Assembly (NCBI RefSeq): GCF_900240995.1
Contig: NZ_LT965953.1
Coordinates: forward strand, 2,280,637-2,344,636
Length of the DNA stretch: 64,000 nucleotides
Direction of reading: 5' to 3'
From: Bacillus sp. Marseille-P3661
Lineage (GTDB): Bacteria; Bacillota; Bacilli; Bacillales; Bacillaceae_J
Both the position numbers and the translations under genes were made by a program. Shown here one piece after another: positions 25,338 through 35,017 of this stretch. Position 1 is the stretch's first letter, and every line of letters starts with the position of its first letter. Below the pieces are notes generated by a model. It was not told the DNA's origin and ran no database searches. It saw only the letters and a list, made by a program, of their open reading frames with translations.

Positions 25338-26081
25338 ATGCTTGGTTCTATAAAAAACGCAATAAATATTATTAATTGTTTCTCAACTGATACACCTGAA
25401 TTAGGCGTTATCGATCTTGCAGCACAGTTAAACATGAACAAAAGCACCGTTCATCATGTTGTAAAGTCATTAACTGCTGAAGGTATTTTAGTAAAAACAA
25501 AATCAAGGAAATATCGGTTAGGATCCCAGTTACTTGGTTGGGGCCATACCGTAACAGAACAATACAAACCCTTCTTTATGACTATACCTTATTTAGATTC
25601 CCTAGTTAAAAGAACAAAAGAAATTGTTATACTAGCTACTTTAGAAAATGAGGAAGTTTGTTGCTTAGCAAAAATTGAACCAAATAAACGAATTAAATTT
25701 GATACTAAAGTTGGAGCACGAAAACCATTACACTGTTCAGGAGCTGGTAAATTATTTTTAGCTCATCAATCAGAAAAAGTAATAAAGAAGATATTATCGA
25801 AAAAGTTGGAGCAATTAACAGAAAATACGATAACAGACCCAGCCATATTATCTATAGAACTTGAAAAAATTCGCGAACAAGGCTACGCAATAGACAATGA
25901 AGAATCTGAATTTGGTTTATTTAGTGTATCTGTTCCGATTTATAATTTTCTAGGAGAGGTTATTTGTTCGGTCAGTATTTCAGGACCAGAATTTAGAATG
26001 AGTAATAAAGACTATTTAGATCAATTAATTTCGCAATTATTAATAACATCACAAAGCATATCTACTCAATGTGATTTTTAA
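25338..26081 (+). CDS. IclR-family transcriptional regulator
   Basis: This 247-residue protein has an N-terminal winged helix-turn-helix (residues ~1-62, LAAQLNMNKSTVHHVVKSL) and an IclR effector domain (GARKPLHCSGAGKLFLAH...). ATG 25338 follows AAGGGAGTTG; an in-frame codon 48 bases upstream lacks a site. It stands at the left end of the minus-strand catabolic island. IclR proteins often control aromatic or sugar-acid catabolism and bind short palindromes, so it is a candidate for the TTTCA-N5-TGAAA sites found further right. Confidence 0.9.
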   Translation: MLGSIKNAINIINCFSTDTPELGVIDLAAQLNMNKSTVHHVVKSLTAEGILVKTKSRKYRLGSQLLGWGHTVTEQYKPFFMTIPYLDSLVKRTKEIVILATLENEEVCCLAKIEPNKRIKFDTKVGARKPLHCSGAGKLFLAHQSEKVIKKILSKKLEQLTENTITDPAILSIELEKIREQGYAIDNEESEFGLFSVSVPIYNFLGEVICSVSISGPEFRMSNKDYLDQLISQLLITSQSISTQCDF

Positions 26082-26262
26082 TACCGTTCACAGTTTTCTG
26101 ACTATTCATAACTAAATAAATAATTAAAATAAACAAGTTGGTGTCATTTACCTTTTTGAGATAATTGAAACCAGCTTGTTTTAATATTTATCATTCTATT
26201 ATCTATATAATTCTGAACGGGAAAAAATAAACTTCCATTCACGTTCCTCGCCAGCTAGTATA

Positions 26263-26466
26263 TCAGCATTCGTGATGATCTCCATAGAAATATACGACTT
26301 CATCATTTTTTGAAACTTCAATTGAGTTAACACAAATTCGCATATTATTTACGGTAATATACTCTTCTTCTAGCATTTCTCTAATAACCCAATAACTAGC
26401 ATCTGAACAATATTTTTCATTATCTACAATTGCGATTATTTTATATTTCGTATTTGTAAAATCCAT
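26263..26466 (-). CDS. Hypothetical protein, 67 aa
   Basis: ATG 26466 is taken because GGAGTG lies close upstream; the frame is open 45 bases further. The product is small, acidic and soluble, with a beta-alpha-beta pattern (YKIIAIVDNEKYC...) and a C-terminal DHHEC. I do not recognise it. It follows the catabolic operon on the same strand, 100 bp after the last gene. Confidence 0.6.
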   Translation of the reverse strand: MDFTNTKYKIIAIVDNEKYCSDASYWVIREMLEEEYITVNNMRICVNSIEVSKNDEVVYFYGDHHEC

Positions 26467-26568
26467 TTTTTCACTCCTTCTGTCCTTATGACTTACACTC
26501 CTTATCTCCATTCGTTATAAGTCCATAGAAACCTTTAAGGAACTTCAGAATTTCATATCCACCAAAAT

Positions 26569-27576
26569 TTACTCGATGATTTCTATTTTTTCGCCCACAG
26601 GGGGTTTTAAGTAACCTAAATGCTGAAGTAAATCGACAAATTTGTGAATCGTTTCTTTTTGGTAGTCTGATAGACCTTCTTTTGGAAACTCATAAAAACC
26701 TTTCCCAGTTTTCATGCCAATATTTCCATTTTCCATATTACTAGCGATAATTTCAGGCGGTGTATAGCGGTCTGCCTTCAACGAGTCTTTCAAATAATTA
26801 CTAGCATAGTAAAGGATATCGCCGCCGCCCCAATCGATAAATTCTAACAAACCTAATACGGCAAAACGAATACCAAAGCCAGCTTTTGATGCTTTATCTA
26901 CATCCTCCACCGTTGCTACACCTTCTTCAACTAAACGCGCCGCTTCATTCATAGTTAACGCTTGCAATCGCGGTACAATAAAGCCCGGGGAAGCCGCGCA
27001 TACAACCGGTACTTTACCTATTGAATCTAGTAAATCTGTAACGCTCTTCACAACCTCCTTTCGTGTAAAGTCACTCGGACTTACTTCTACAAGTGGGATG
27101 AGATAAGCTGGATTTAGCCAATGTGTATTTAAGAAACGTTCTGATTGGTCAACGAATCCCGCTAGTTCGTTCACTAAGAATGACGAGGTTGTTGAAGCAA
27201 TCACTGTATCGGATGAAACAACCTTACAAATCTTTGAAAATGCCTCCTGTTTAACATTAAGAATTTCCGGAACTGCTTCAAATACAACATTCGCACCTTG
27301 AACAGCTTGATTAAACTGATTACTTCCGTAGACTCGAATTCTATTAAGGATGGTCTGGATATGAGATTCTTCAATCATACCAATGGAGGATAAAAACATA
27401 ATATTACCTTTAATTTCAGCTAATGCCTCGAGTAAAACTCGTTCTTTCTCATCTTCAGAACGTGATTTGATATCCACAAGATTCACTTCATACCCTGCGT
27501 AGGCAAAGACATGCGCGATGCCCCTGCCCATTCTTCCCGCCCCAACAACGGCTATTTTAATCTTTTCGCTGCTCAT
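26569..27576 (-). CDS. 3-hydroxyacyl-CoA dehydrogenase family protein
   Basis: This 335-residue protein has an N-terminal Rossmann fold (VVGAGRMGRGIAHVFAYAGY, first Gly near residue 12), the catalytic-region motifs ASTTSSFLVNEL and HWLNPAYLIPLVE, and a C-terminal helical domain. Short-chain 3-hydroxyacyl-CoA dehydrogenases oxidise 3-hydroxyacyl groups with NAD; close relatives act on free hydroxy acids, and which applies here cannot be seen. The gene starts inside the stop of the upstream dehydrogenase (ATGA overlap) and is the last gene of the catabolic operon. Confidence 0.85.
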   Translation of the reverse strand: MSSEKIKIAVVGAGRMGRGIAHVFAYAGYEVNLVDIKSRSEDEKERVLLEALAEIKGNIMFLSSIGMIEESHIQTILNRIRVYGSNQFNQAVQGANVVFEAVPEILNVKQEAFSKICKVVSSDTVIASTTSSFLVNELAGFVDQSERFLNTHWLNPAYLIPLVEVSPSDFTRKEVVKSVTDLLDSIGKVPVVCAASPGFIVPRLQALTMNEAARLVEEGVATVEDVDKASKAGFGIRFAVLGLLEFIDWGGGDILYYASNYLKDSLKADRYTPPEIIASNMENGNIGMKTGKGFYEFPKEGLSDYQKETIHKFVDLLQHLGYLKPPVGEKIEIIE

Positions 27577-28667
27577 ACAGATACCCCAATTCCGGCCTGT
27601 AATAAGGTCTTCATTTGTGCTTGACTTAAATGGTCAAGACCAAGGTTTTCTATTGTCCGGCCGTTCTTCCGTAAGTTTTCACTAACGATGCCTGACGCGA
27701 TGGCTAATAAACCTGTAGCAGTTGGAGTCGGGATTTTCAACCAATCACCAAGTGAAACTAAAAATGCTAACCCGCATGCGATATCTTCACGCATATAGCG
27801 ATGATTTTGTAAATCAAGACCTTCAAACCAATCCTTTCCATCTACTAATTTCTCGTGTGCCCCATTGCCATACATCCATTCCTCACCCTCTGGATTATAG
27901 TGGTCCGCTAGTGGGAAATGTGGAGCACTATAACCTAGTGCCTCACGAATCGCAATACGTTCTGCATCCAAAGCATCATGGATCCGTCTGATTGCGGGCT
28001 GCGTTCCCTCATTATGAATATCCCAGCGATCAAAATGTTCAATTGGTCCCGCGTTCATAATGATCAGCGGTGGATGAATAATTGGACCTGCATTCATAAG
28101 TGCACCAGATAAAGCATCCTCAATTGGCTCAATTGATGGATAAGCCTTTGTTAGTATTTCAAATGCATATGCTGAACGCTCTGCAGGAAATATACCTGTT
28201 GGCAGTCGTGTAGCTCGACCAGAAATAGATACAGTACTAGCATCATGCTTTCTTGCTAAGTACGGCAGAGTTCCTGTTTCAGCGAATGTGACTTCCGCTT
28301 TACAACCTTCTTCTATTAAGGTTTTAGCCATAATATAGCTGCCAAACGTACCAGGAGGTAAAAAGATTACCTGCCCATCCTCTAAATAAGGTGCTATTTG
28401 CTTGGCAACCGACTGTTGAGCAACTGCCGGCAACGGAATCACGATCAATTTAGAGCCTATAATCGTTTCTTTAATATCTGTACTTACTAATGCAAGCGGA
28501 ACCTCACGTGTTCCATTAATATCTCGCACCTTTAAACTTTGAGATTGTAAAATTTCTTTAAAATCCTCAGCTGTTCTTCTCCACCATCTAACATGGTGCC
28601 CTTTCTCAGCTAAATCTGCAGCTGCCGCAAAACAACCGTTTCCTCCGCCAATAACAGTAACCTCCAT
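27573..28667 (-). CDS. NAD/NADP octopine/nopaline dehydrogenase family protein
   Basis: This 364-residue protein has an N-terminal Rossmann motif (VIGGGNGCFAAAADLA) and the C-terminal all-helical domain typical of opine dehydrogenases, with a conserved His-rich region (GPIIHPPLIIMNAG). Such enzymes join or cleave amino-acid/keto-acid conjugates with NAD(P)H. AAGGAGG precedes ATG 28667. It overlaps the downstream 3-hydroxyacyl-CoA dehydrogenase gene by four bases, so both are coupled. With the amidase and dipeptidase it suggests an N-linked substrate (inference). Confidence 0.85.
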   Translation of the reverse strand: MEVTVIGGGNGCFAAAADLAEKGHHVRWWRRTAEDFKEILQSQSLKVRDINGTREVPLALVSTDIKETIIGSKLIVIPLPAVAQQSVAKQIAPYLEDGQVIFLPPGTFGSYIMAKTLIEEGCKAEVTFAETGTLPYLARKHDASTVSISGRATRLPTGIFPAERSAYAFEILTKAYPSIEPIEDALSGALMNAGPIIHPPLIIMNAGPIEHFDRWDIHNEGTQPAIRRIHDALDAERIAIREALGYSAPHFPLADHYNPEGEEWMYGNGAHEKLVDGKDWFEGLDLQNHRYMREDIACGLAFLVSLGDWLKIPTPTATGLLAIASGIVSENLRKNGRTIENLGLDHLSQAQMKTLLQAGIGVSV

Positions 28668-28696
28668 TTGTGAATGCCTCCTTAAAGTTTATTGAT

Positions 28697-30118
28697 TTAA
28701 GCTAGTTTTTCTAGGTAAACTTTATTGCTAACTAATTCCTGAATCCAATTTTGTGATGTTTCATATGCATGGCCTATTTCAAACAACTTTCGTTCTGCAA
28801 AAGGCGTGCCAATGAGCTGTAAACCTACTGGCAATTTAGCCGATACAAATCCACATGGTACTGTTAACGCAGGGAAACCAACAATATTAGCAAACGGTGT
28901 TCGGCCCATTGTAAACATATTATTTATTGCTTCCTCAGGAGGTACCGATCCAATACTAATCGGTGGTTTCACATTCGTTGGCGCCACAATCGCATCTACA
29001 CCATATGCCGCCATTTTTTCGGTCAAATGCTGTATGAAAACATTTCGAGTTCTTTGCGCGTTAATATAGTCTGTGGCCGATATGCTTTTACCGAAGTTAA
29101 AACGAAATTGAAGATCTTCTCCGTATAGATGTTTATATTTTTTTAGCAATGGTTCATGAAAAGCAACCACCTCTGATTGGGCAATCACTCTTAGAGATTG
29201 TAAGACGTCACCAAGCCCATCCAGTTCAAGTTCCAGCACATCTGCACCTAACGCTTTCAGGTCCGCAATAGCTTTTTGGACAATGGCACAAACCTCTGGG
29301 TCCACATCCTCAAAAAAGTGCTCTTTCACAACAGCTAATTTGACACCTTTAAGATTGGCTATTTCACTAAAAAGAACATCATTAGGACGTTTCGAAGTTG
29401 TATAATCTAGACGATCATAGCCTGCAATAGCATCCAACATTATGGCTGAATCTTTAACTGTTCTCGTCATCGGCCCAATATGATCTAATGACCAGCTAAA
29501 GGGCAAGCAGCCATGGCGACTGACTCTTCCATATGTAGGCTTAATCCCGACGATGCCGCATAAAGCAGCCGGCAAGCGAATGGAACCTGCCGTATCTGTG
29601 CCAAGTGCTCCAAAACTCATCCCAGCTGCAACGGCAACAGCAGAACCGCCACTAGACCCACCCGGGATTCTCGATACATCCCAAGGGTTACGACATACGC
29701 CATAATGAGGATTTTCAGTTGTAGCACCCATGGCGAACTCATGTAAATTGGCTTTACCAATAATAATCGCACCCGCCTCTTTCAGCTTTCTAATGGCGGT
29801 CGCATCTCCATCTGGTTTCCAATTTTCAAAAAGTTTCGAGCCTGATGTAGTCTCAATCCCTGCTGTTGCAAGAATATCCTTTACCGCAATTGGAACGCCG
29901 TGAAGTGGCCCCCTACTCTTACCTTGGACCACTTCTGCCTCGAGTTGTTTCGCGTCCTCTAAGGCACTATCTGATAAAACCTTTATAAACGAATTTAAAG
30001 CAGGGTCTACCTTAGAAATCCGCTCCAACATGGCTGTTACGAGCTCAACCGGAGAAATTTTTTTGGTGTTTATTAACTGTGATAATGATGATATATCTTC
30101 AAAAAAAATGTCATTCAT
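28697..30118 (-). CDS. Amidase (amidase-signature family, AtzE/GatA-like)
   Basis: This 473-residue hydrolase has the Ser-cisSer-Lys triad of the family: K80 (VAVKDI), S155 in the GGSSGGS loop, and the nucleophile S179 in GTDTAGSIRLPA. It hydrolyses carboxamides; the substrate is unknown. Its ATG overlaps the stop of a 41-residue gene in an ATGA-type junction, as in AtzG-AtzE pairs, which makes an AtzE-like role more likely than GatA. It is not linked to gatB or gatC. Confidence 0.9.
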   Translation of the reverse strand: MNDIFFEDISSLSQLINTKKISPVELVTAMLERISKVDPALNSFIKVLSDSALEDAKQLEAEVVQGKSRGPLHGVPIAVKDILATAGIETTSGSKLFENWKPDGDATAIRKLKEAGAIIIGKANLHEFAMGATTENPHYGVCRNPWDVSRIPGGSSGGSAVAVAAGMSFGALGTDTAGSIRLPAALCGIVGIKPTYGRVSRHGCLPFSWSLDHIGPMTRTVKDSAIMLDAIAGYDRLDYTTSKRPNDVLFSEIANLKGVKLAVVKEHFFEDVDPEVCAIVQKAIADLKALGADVLELELDGLGDVLQSLRVIAQSEVVAFHEPLLKKYKHLYGEDLQFRFNFGKSISATDYINAQRTRNVFIQHLTEKMAAYGVDAIVAPTNVKPPISIGSVPPEEAINNMFTMGRTPFANIVGFPALTVPCGFVSAKLPVGLQLIGTPFAERKLFEIGHAYETSQNWIQELVSNKVYLEKLA

Positions 30119-30236
30119 CGTTTTCGCCTCTTTTCTCTAATGAGAATCTAAAAGCAGGCTCCTGATCAATTAGTTTTACAGAAGTATCAGTATTATTAAG
30201 CTGTAAAACTTCTATTAAATAGTCTTTTAAATTCAT
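30111..30236 (-). CDS. Small AtzG-like partner of the amidase, 41 aa
   Basis: ATG 30236 has GGATGTGAG upstream. The frame (MNLKDYLIEVLQLNNTD...) runs to a TGA that overlaps the amidase start. Position and coupling match the small AtzG-like (DUF4089-type) subunits that stabilise AtzE-type amidases, and the first helix has a similar pattern, but the product is shorter than the usual 60-70 residues. It could also be a leader peptide. Confidence 0.55.
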   Translation of the reverse strand: MNLKDYLIEVLQLNNTDTSVKLIDQEPAFRFSLEKRGENDE

Positions 30237-30252
30237 AGACTCACATCCTTTG

Positions 30253-31014
30253 TTAATCAAGTAAATCGGGTTGCTCTTTCACAATTTTCTCGTATAAAAG
30301 GTTAAACTGCACTTCCCCTGCCCAGCTTGAACCTACTTGTTGTAAGGCAATATCAGCATTTTCTGGACTGATCAGTTTCGGAACACCCGCTGCTTCTGCC
30401 ATTAACTGTGATTGACAACATCTTTCCATACTGATATACCACCATGCTGCTTCCTCTACAGATCCCCCAACAGTAAGTAAACCGTGATTTTGCAAAATAA
30501 GTGCTTTTTTATTTCCCAAAGTTTGGGCAATTCGCTTTCCTTCTTCTTCCTCATAAACAACTCCTGAATAGTCTGTAAAAACAGCATGATCGTTATAAAA
30601 CGCACAAGCATCCTGGGTGATTGGATCTAATAATCTTCCAAGTGAAGACCAAGTTTTTCCATACACTCCATGGGTATGCGCTGCAGCTATAGCATCAGGA
30701 CGAGCTTGATGAATAGGGATATGAATCGCTAAAGCAGCCTTATTAACTGGTCGTGTTCCCTCCACCACAGCTCCTTGATCATTGACAAGAACCAAGTCCG
30801 AAACCTTAATTAAACTAAAATGAACAGCAAATGGATTTACCCAGAAATGATCGGTATATTCCGGATCCCGAACTGTAATATGTCCGGCTAGTCCTTCATC
30901 AAAACCGAATTTAGAAAATAAGCGAAAAGCTCCCGCTAACCTCGTTTTTCGATACAGTCGCTCTTCCTCAATAGACTTAAACTCTAGCGCATGAACATAT
31001 TCCTCATTCCCCAT
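30253..31014 (-). CDS. Class II aldolase/adducin family protein
   Basis: This 253-residue protein has the fold's motifs: GHITVRDPE near residue 43, the metal-binding AHTHGVYGK (first zinc His pair), and QNHGLLTVG with the third His. Members are aldolases, epimerases or decarboxylases that bind zinc; here a decarboxylating or aldol-cleaving step in the island's pathway is likely, but the substrate is unknown. ATG 31014 follows AAGGGGC. It lies between the 2-hydroxyacid dehydrogenase and amidase genes, same strand. Confidence 0.85.
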   Translation of the reverse strand: MGNEEYVHALEFKSIEEERLYRKTRLAGAFRLFSKFGFDEGLAGHITVRDPEYTDHFWVNPFAVHFSLIKVSDLVLVNDQGAVVEGTRPVNKAALAIHIPIHQARPDAIAAAHTHGVYGKTWSSLGRLLDPITQDACAFYNDHAVFTDYSGVVYEEEEGKRIAQTLGNKKALILQNHGLLTVGGSVEEAAWWYISMERCCQSQLMAEAAGVPKLISPENADIALQQVGSSWAGEVQFNLLYEKIVKEQPDLLD

Positions 31015-31028
31015 ACTACAGCCCCTTT

Positions 31029-31994
31029 CTAATAGCCTTTTTCAATATCAATGACATTCAATAGCTCACCCACACCAGTCCGAAAAACTTGTAGATTATG
31101 TTTAAATATTTCGATTGCACGGTCTTGGTAGTTGGTGGAAACGCCTGCAATATGTGGGGTGATCGTCACATTTTCCATCTCCCAAAATGGATGTGAAGAT
31201 GGAAGAGGTTCCTCAGCAAACACATCTAACACCGCATGTTTAATTTCTTTAGTTTGCAGCGCGTATACTAAATCCTCCTCGACAACGGTATTGCCTCGAC
31301 CAATATTGATAAATACAGCTGTTTTTTTCATTTCTTTAAAATGAATTCCCTTTAGAAATCCTTTTGTTTCAGTTGTGCTCGGTAAAATGGAAACAACAAA
31401 GTCTGCTTTTCTTAGACATTCAAATAACCCTTGACTTGTATACAATTGATCTACATGTTCTACAGCTGTCCCACTTCGATTAAAGCCCATTGTCTTCATA
31501 TTAAATGCTTTAGCCAATCTGGCAATCTCACTGCCTATTACACCTGTTCCCAAAATAGCAACAGTCTTTTCCGTTATTTCTTCTAATGTGTTTAAATAAA
31601 GCGACTTATTCCATACCTTTTGCTTTTGCTGATCCATCATCGAGCGAAACCTAGCAGTTTCCTGTAGCATCATTAAGATCGTATATTCTGCCATTGGGGT
31701 TTTATGAATTCCTTTAACATTGGTAATCACAATGTTTCGTTCCACTATAGACTCAAGTGGCAGCTGTTCAAAACCAGCTGTTAATAGCATGATCCATTTT
31801 AATTTACTCGCTTTTTTTATATGTTCTGCCTTGATATCTTCTCCATATGTCAGCAGAACCTCTGACTCACCTAAGCTATGACTCTTCTCAGCTTCCTCTA
31901 TCGAGTTATAAAATAAAAATGAAACGTCTTTAAATTCCTCTTGTAACAGAGCTTGAATTTCATCTTTGATTTTTATTGCTGAGACAATACGCAA
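31029..31994 (-). CDS. D-isomer-specific 2-hydroxyacid dehydrogenase
   Basis: This 321-residue NAD-dependent enzyme has the nucleotide motif GTGVIGSEIARLAKAF near residue 145, the Arg in INIGRGNTV, and the HxxG pair in TPHIAGVS. It interconverts 2-keto and D-2-hydroxy acids. The start is TTG 31994, behind a G-rich site. It follows the TRAP transporter genes, consistent with uptake and oxidation of an organic acid. Confidence 0.88.
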   Translation of the reverse strand: MRIVSAIKIKDEIQALLQEEFKDVSFLFYNSIEEAEKSHSLGESEVLLTYGEDIKAEHIKKASKLKWIMLLTAGFEQLPLESIVERNIVITNVKGIHKTPMAEYTILMMLQETARFRSMMDQQKQKVWNKSLYLNTLEEITEKTVAILGTGVIGSEIARLAKAFNMKTMGFNRSGTAVEHVDQLYTSQGLFECLRKADFVVSILPSTTETKGFLKGIHFKEMKKTAVFINIGRGNTVVEEDLVYALQTKEIKHAVLDVFAEEPLPSSHPFWEMENVTITPHIAGVSTNYQDRAIEIFKHNLQVFRTGVGELLNVIDIEKGY

Positions 31995-32015
31995 TCACTT
32001 AGCCCCCCTGCTGTT

Positions 32016-33305
32016 TTAGATTGCCATCAATACAAGTTGCGGGAAAAGAATTAAAATGGCAATGAACACTATATACGTAATTAAAAAATAACTTGCGCCT
32101 TTGAAAATAGTAGTAATCTTGGTAGTTGGTGTTAAGCCTTGAACAACAAATACATTGACGCCAACTGGCGGTGTGATTGCACCCATACTCGTTACAACAC
32201 ATAGGAGAACAGCAAACCAAACTGGATCATAGCCTAATGCTATAATAGTAGGATAAAAGATTGGGATTGAAATGATTAGGAAACCAAGGGCATCCATGAT
32301 GGAACCGCCAATTACGTATATGAGGATGATTGCAAGTAATATAAGCGTTGCAGGAACAGGCAAACCATTAACCCAATCCGCTACATCATATGGCAATCTT
32401 GTCATCGCTAAAAAACGGCCAAATAAGGTTGCACTTACCATCAGCATCATAACCATTGTGGCTGTTTTCAACGTGCTTAGCATGGCTTCTTTAAATTTAG
32501 AAAACGTTAATTTCTTCATTGCAAGTGTTAGTACTATCGCACCAAATGCGCCAAATGCTCCTGATTCAGTTGGGGTAAACCAGCCAAGAAACAAACCGCC
32601 AATAACGAAAAGAAACAGTAACAAAATCGGAATAACACCTAAAATAGACATCAACTTTTCTTTCATTGAAACTTTTGGAGCTGCAGGTCCATATTCTGGA
32701 TTACGTTGACACAAATACACAATAGTTAGTAGTAATAATGCGGTTAAAAGAATAGACGGTATAATACTAGCTACAAATAAGTCAGTAATCGATTGTTCAG
32801 TCTGAATAGCAATTACAATTAAGACAGTACTAGGAGGAATAATAATCCCAAGTGTTCCACCGGTAGCGACGCTGCCTGTGCTAAGCGCTTCATTGTAATT
32901 GTACTTTTTCAACTCTGGTAAAGCCATTGTCCCCATCGCAGCTGCTGTTGCTGCATTGGAGCCGCAAATAGATGCAAACCCAGCACTTGCAAGAATTGTC
33001 GTTCCCGCCATTCCGCCTTTAAACTGACCTACCCACTTATAGGCAGCATCAAAAAGCTTAACAGTCACACCCGTTCTGAAAATGATTTCTCCCATCAGGA
33101 TATACAATGGTATAACACTAAGTGTATAGCTTGAATAGGAAGTCCAGACACCGGAACTTAATAGATTGTAGGTTGCTTGCGGCGAACTCATAACGAGTAA
33201 ACCGGCAAATCCAACAATAAACATCGCGAAACTGATTGGCATCTTGAAAAACATTAGTAGAAATAATACTGCAATTCCTAACAATGCAATAGTAGCTGGT
33301 TCCAT
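32016..33305 (-). CDS. TRAP transporter large permease (DctM)
   Basis: This protein of about 429 residues has around 12 membrane segments and the DctM motifs GGTLGIIIPPSTVLI and MGAITPPVGVNVFV. It is the sodium-coupled channel of a TRAP importer for carboxylates. ATG 33305 starts one base after the small-subunit stop, with GGTGGTGAG as site; in-frame GTGs just before it are less likely. It works with the DctQ and DctP proteins upstream. Confidence 0.92.
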   Translation of the reverse strand: MEPATIALLGIAVLFLLMFFKMPISFAMFIVGFAGLLVMSSPQATYNLLSSGVWTSYSSYTLSVIPLYILMGEIIFRTGVTVKLFDAAYKWVGQFKGGMAGTTILASAGFASICGSNAATAAAMGTMALPELKKYNYNEALSTGSVATGGTLGIIIPPSTVLIVIAIQTEQSITDLFVASIIPSILLTALLLLTIVYLCQRNPEYGPAAPKVSMKEKLMSILGVIPILLLFLFVIGGLFLGWFTPTESGAFGAFGAIVLTLAMKKLTFSKFKEAMLSTLKTATMVMMLMVSATLFGRFLAMTRLPYDVADWVNGLPVPATLILLAIILIYVIGGSIMDALGFLIISIPIFYPTIIALGYDPVWFAVLLCVVTSMGAITPPVGVNVFVVQGLTPTTKITTIFKGASYFLITYIVFIAILILFPQLVLMAI

Positions 33306-33306
33306 A

Positions 33307-33876
33307 CTACTCACCACCTTTTAGTAGTTTAATTAAGTCAATCACTAACGTTAACGTTAGACCAATGAATCCTACAGCCACGAGGTAAACAAGCGGATAA
33401 AATGGAATTCTAAGGGTTGTAGACAACGTCCCATTCGCTATTAAGCTATTAGCATAAATGATCAACTGCCAGCCTAGGATCGTAAAGAAAATAATACTCA
33501 AAGCATAAATAACAGCTTGGATTATTTTCTGAATGACAGGGTTAAACCGATTAACTAACAGATCAATATCGACATGTCCTTTGACAATCTGGGTATACCC
33601 AAGGGAAAACGTCAAGGAAATAGCAGCTAACCAGCCAACCACTTCTGCTGTACCTGAAAATGGGTCGGCAAAAACACGGACAATTGAATTTCCGACAATT
33701 AGTAAAATCATTGCAGTAATACAGGCTCCAGAAATAAACGCTAAGACATATGCAAAATAATTTACTACTCTTTCAAATCCACTTTCTTTTTTGTACGTGG
33801 GTACAGTAGGTTGCTCTACCACATTTAAAGCATCATATACTTCCTGACTATATGAAGAATTATTTTGAACCTTCAA
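33307..33876 (-). CDS. TRAP transporter small permease (DctQ)
   Basis: This protein of about 189 residues has four membrane helices. The best start is TTG 33876, eight bases after AGGAGG; a GTG at 33885 overlaps the site itself. The Trp-containing motif in helix 2 (VVGWLAAISLTFSLGY) is typical. It lies between DctP and DctM and bridges them in the membrane. Confidence 0.88.
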   Translation of the reverse strand: MKVQNNSSYSQEVYDALNVVEQPTVPTYKKESGFERVVNYFAYVLAFISGACITAMILLIVGNSIVRVFADPFSGTAEVVGWLAAISLTFSLGYTQIVKGHVDIDLLVNRFNPVIQKIIQAVIYALSIIFFTILGWQLIIYANSLIANGTLSTTLRIPFYPLVYLVAVGFIGLTLTLVIDLIKLLKGGE

Positions 33877-33900
33877 GTCTGCCACCTCCTAAATAGATGT

Positions 33901-33926
33901 GGCTGTCCCATACGATGTGGACAGCC
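33901..33926 (-). promoter_or_regulatory. Intercistronic hairpin between dctP and dctQ
   Basis: GGCTGTCC pairs perfectly with GGACAGCC around a 10-nt loop, without a U tract. Such hairpins commonly shield the upstream message, letting the binding protein be made in excess over the permease. Confidence 0.65.
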
Positions 33927-33949
33927 TCAGCCTATTAAATTACATTTCT

Positions 33950-35017
33950 CTACTGATTAGAATATTTCTCCACTAATTCATCTAAAGTTTTCTTATACTC
34001 CTCAGCAGGAAGACCTTGTTCTACCAGCTGTTTCACATAATCGGCCTTAATTTTTGCGAGCTTTTCATCCCAGACAGGTGCATCTGTTAGCTGTACCGTT
34101 TGTAAGCCGTGTTCGTCTTCGCTCCACTTCACCGCGTCTTGAACGTGATTATCTAAATACTCACCAGTAAATTGGGTCATTTCGAGATTTAATTCATCAA
34201 TCACTTGTTGAACATCTTCAGGAAGAGAGTTCCATGTATCTTTATTCATTACAGCGACAAACGTATTAATGGTTAACGTGTAATCGGTCACATACTTAAT
34301 ATTTTCAGCAAGCTTTAAATCTTTTAAGATTTCGCGGGAAGACACATAACCTTCAATAATCCCTGTTTGTAATGCTTCAGCCGTTTCAGCTTGAGAAATT
34401 CCAACAGGAGCTGCACCCATTTCCTCCATGATTGGCGTAAGTGCCCCGGAAATTCTAAACTGCTTTCCTTTTAATTCATCAATGGTTGTAACAGGTACCT
34501 GACTTTGAACAAAAGCAGGTTCTGTCGCAAAGGATGTGATAATTTTAAAATCATTAAAAGCTTCAGGTGGATACTTTTCAATAAGATCATGAACGACTAA
34601 ACTAGCCACTTTAGCATTTGGATAGTTAGATGGCATATCAGATATGCCTAACAATGGAAAGCGACCTGGTTCATAAGATGTAGAAGATAAACCAATATCT
34701 GCCACTTTATTTTTAACACCGTCATACATATTCGCTGCATCTAATAAGGTACCGCCATGAAATAAATCAACTTGAACTTTTCCATTCGTGCGCTTTTCAA
34801 GCTCTTCCTTCCATTTTTCCATTTGAACGGCAGGGAATGTATTAGCTGGAGCAAAAAATGCATACGTTAATTTAATAGGATCCTCACTAGTAGCTGGTTC
34901 ATTATTTGAAGATGAACTATCTGGAGTTGCATTATTTGAATTTGATGCTGAACTTCCACAAGCTGCTAAACCGAGAACTAAAACGACCATTATTAATAGA
35001 GTTAAATATTTTTTCAT
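33950..35017 (-). CDS. TRAP transporter substrate-binding lipoprotein (DctP)
   Basis: This 355-residue lipoprotein has a signal peptide ending in the lipobox LAAC (Cys20), a Ser/Asn-rich linker to about residue 45, then the DctP fold with FHGGTLLDAANMYDGVKN and the conserved arginine in LKGKQFRISG that holds a carboxylate. It should capture an organic acid outside the cell for the DctQM permease. AAGGAGG precedes ATG 35017. Confidence 0.93.
   Translation of the reverse strand: MKKYLTLLIMVVLVLGLAACGSSASNSNNATPDSSSSNNEPATSEDPIKLTYAFFAPANTFPAVQMEKWKEELEKRTNGKVQVDLFHGGTLLDAANMYDGVKNKVADIGLSSTSYEPGRFPLLGISDMPSNYPNAKVASLVVHDLIEKYPPEAFNDFKIITSFATEPAFVQSQVPVTTIDELKGKQFRISGALTPIMEEMGAAPVGISQAETAEALQTGIIEGYVSSREILKDLKLAENIKYVTDYTLTINTFVAVMNKDTWNSLPEDVQQVIDELNLEMTQFTGEYLDNHVQDAVKWSEDEHGLQTVQLTDAPVWDEKLAKIKADYVKQLVEQGLPAEEYKKTLDELVEKYSNQ

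Noticed and set aside
31999..32220. A 73-codon Cys-rich frame overlapping the TRAP large permease gene
   Set aside because: It overlaps a well-supported gene in another frame and has no ribosome binding site.
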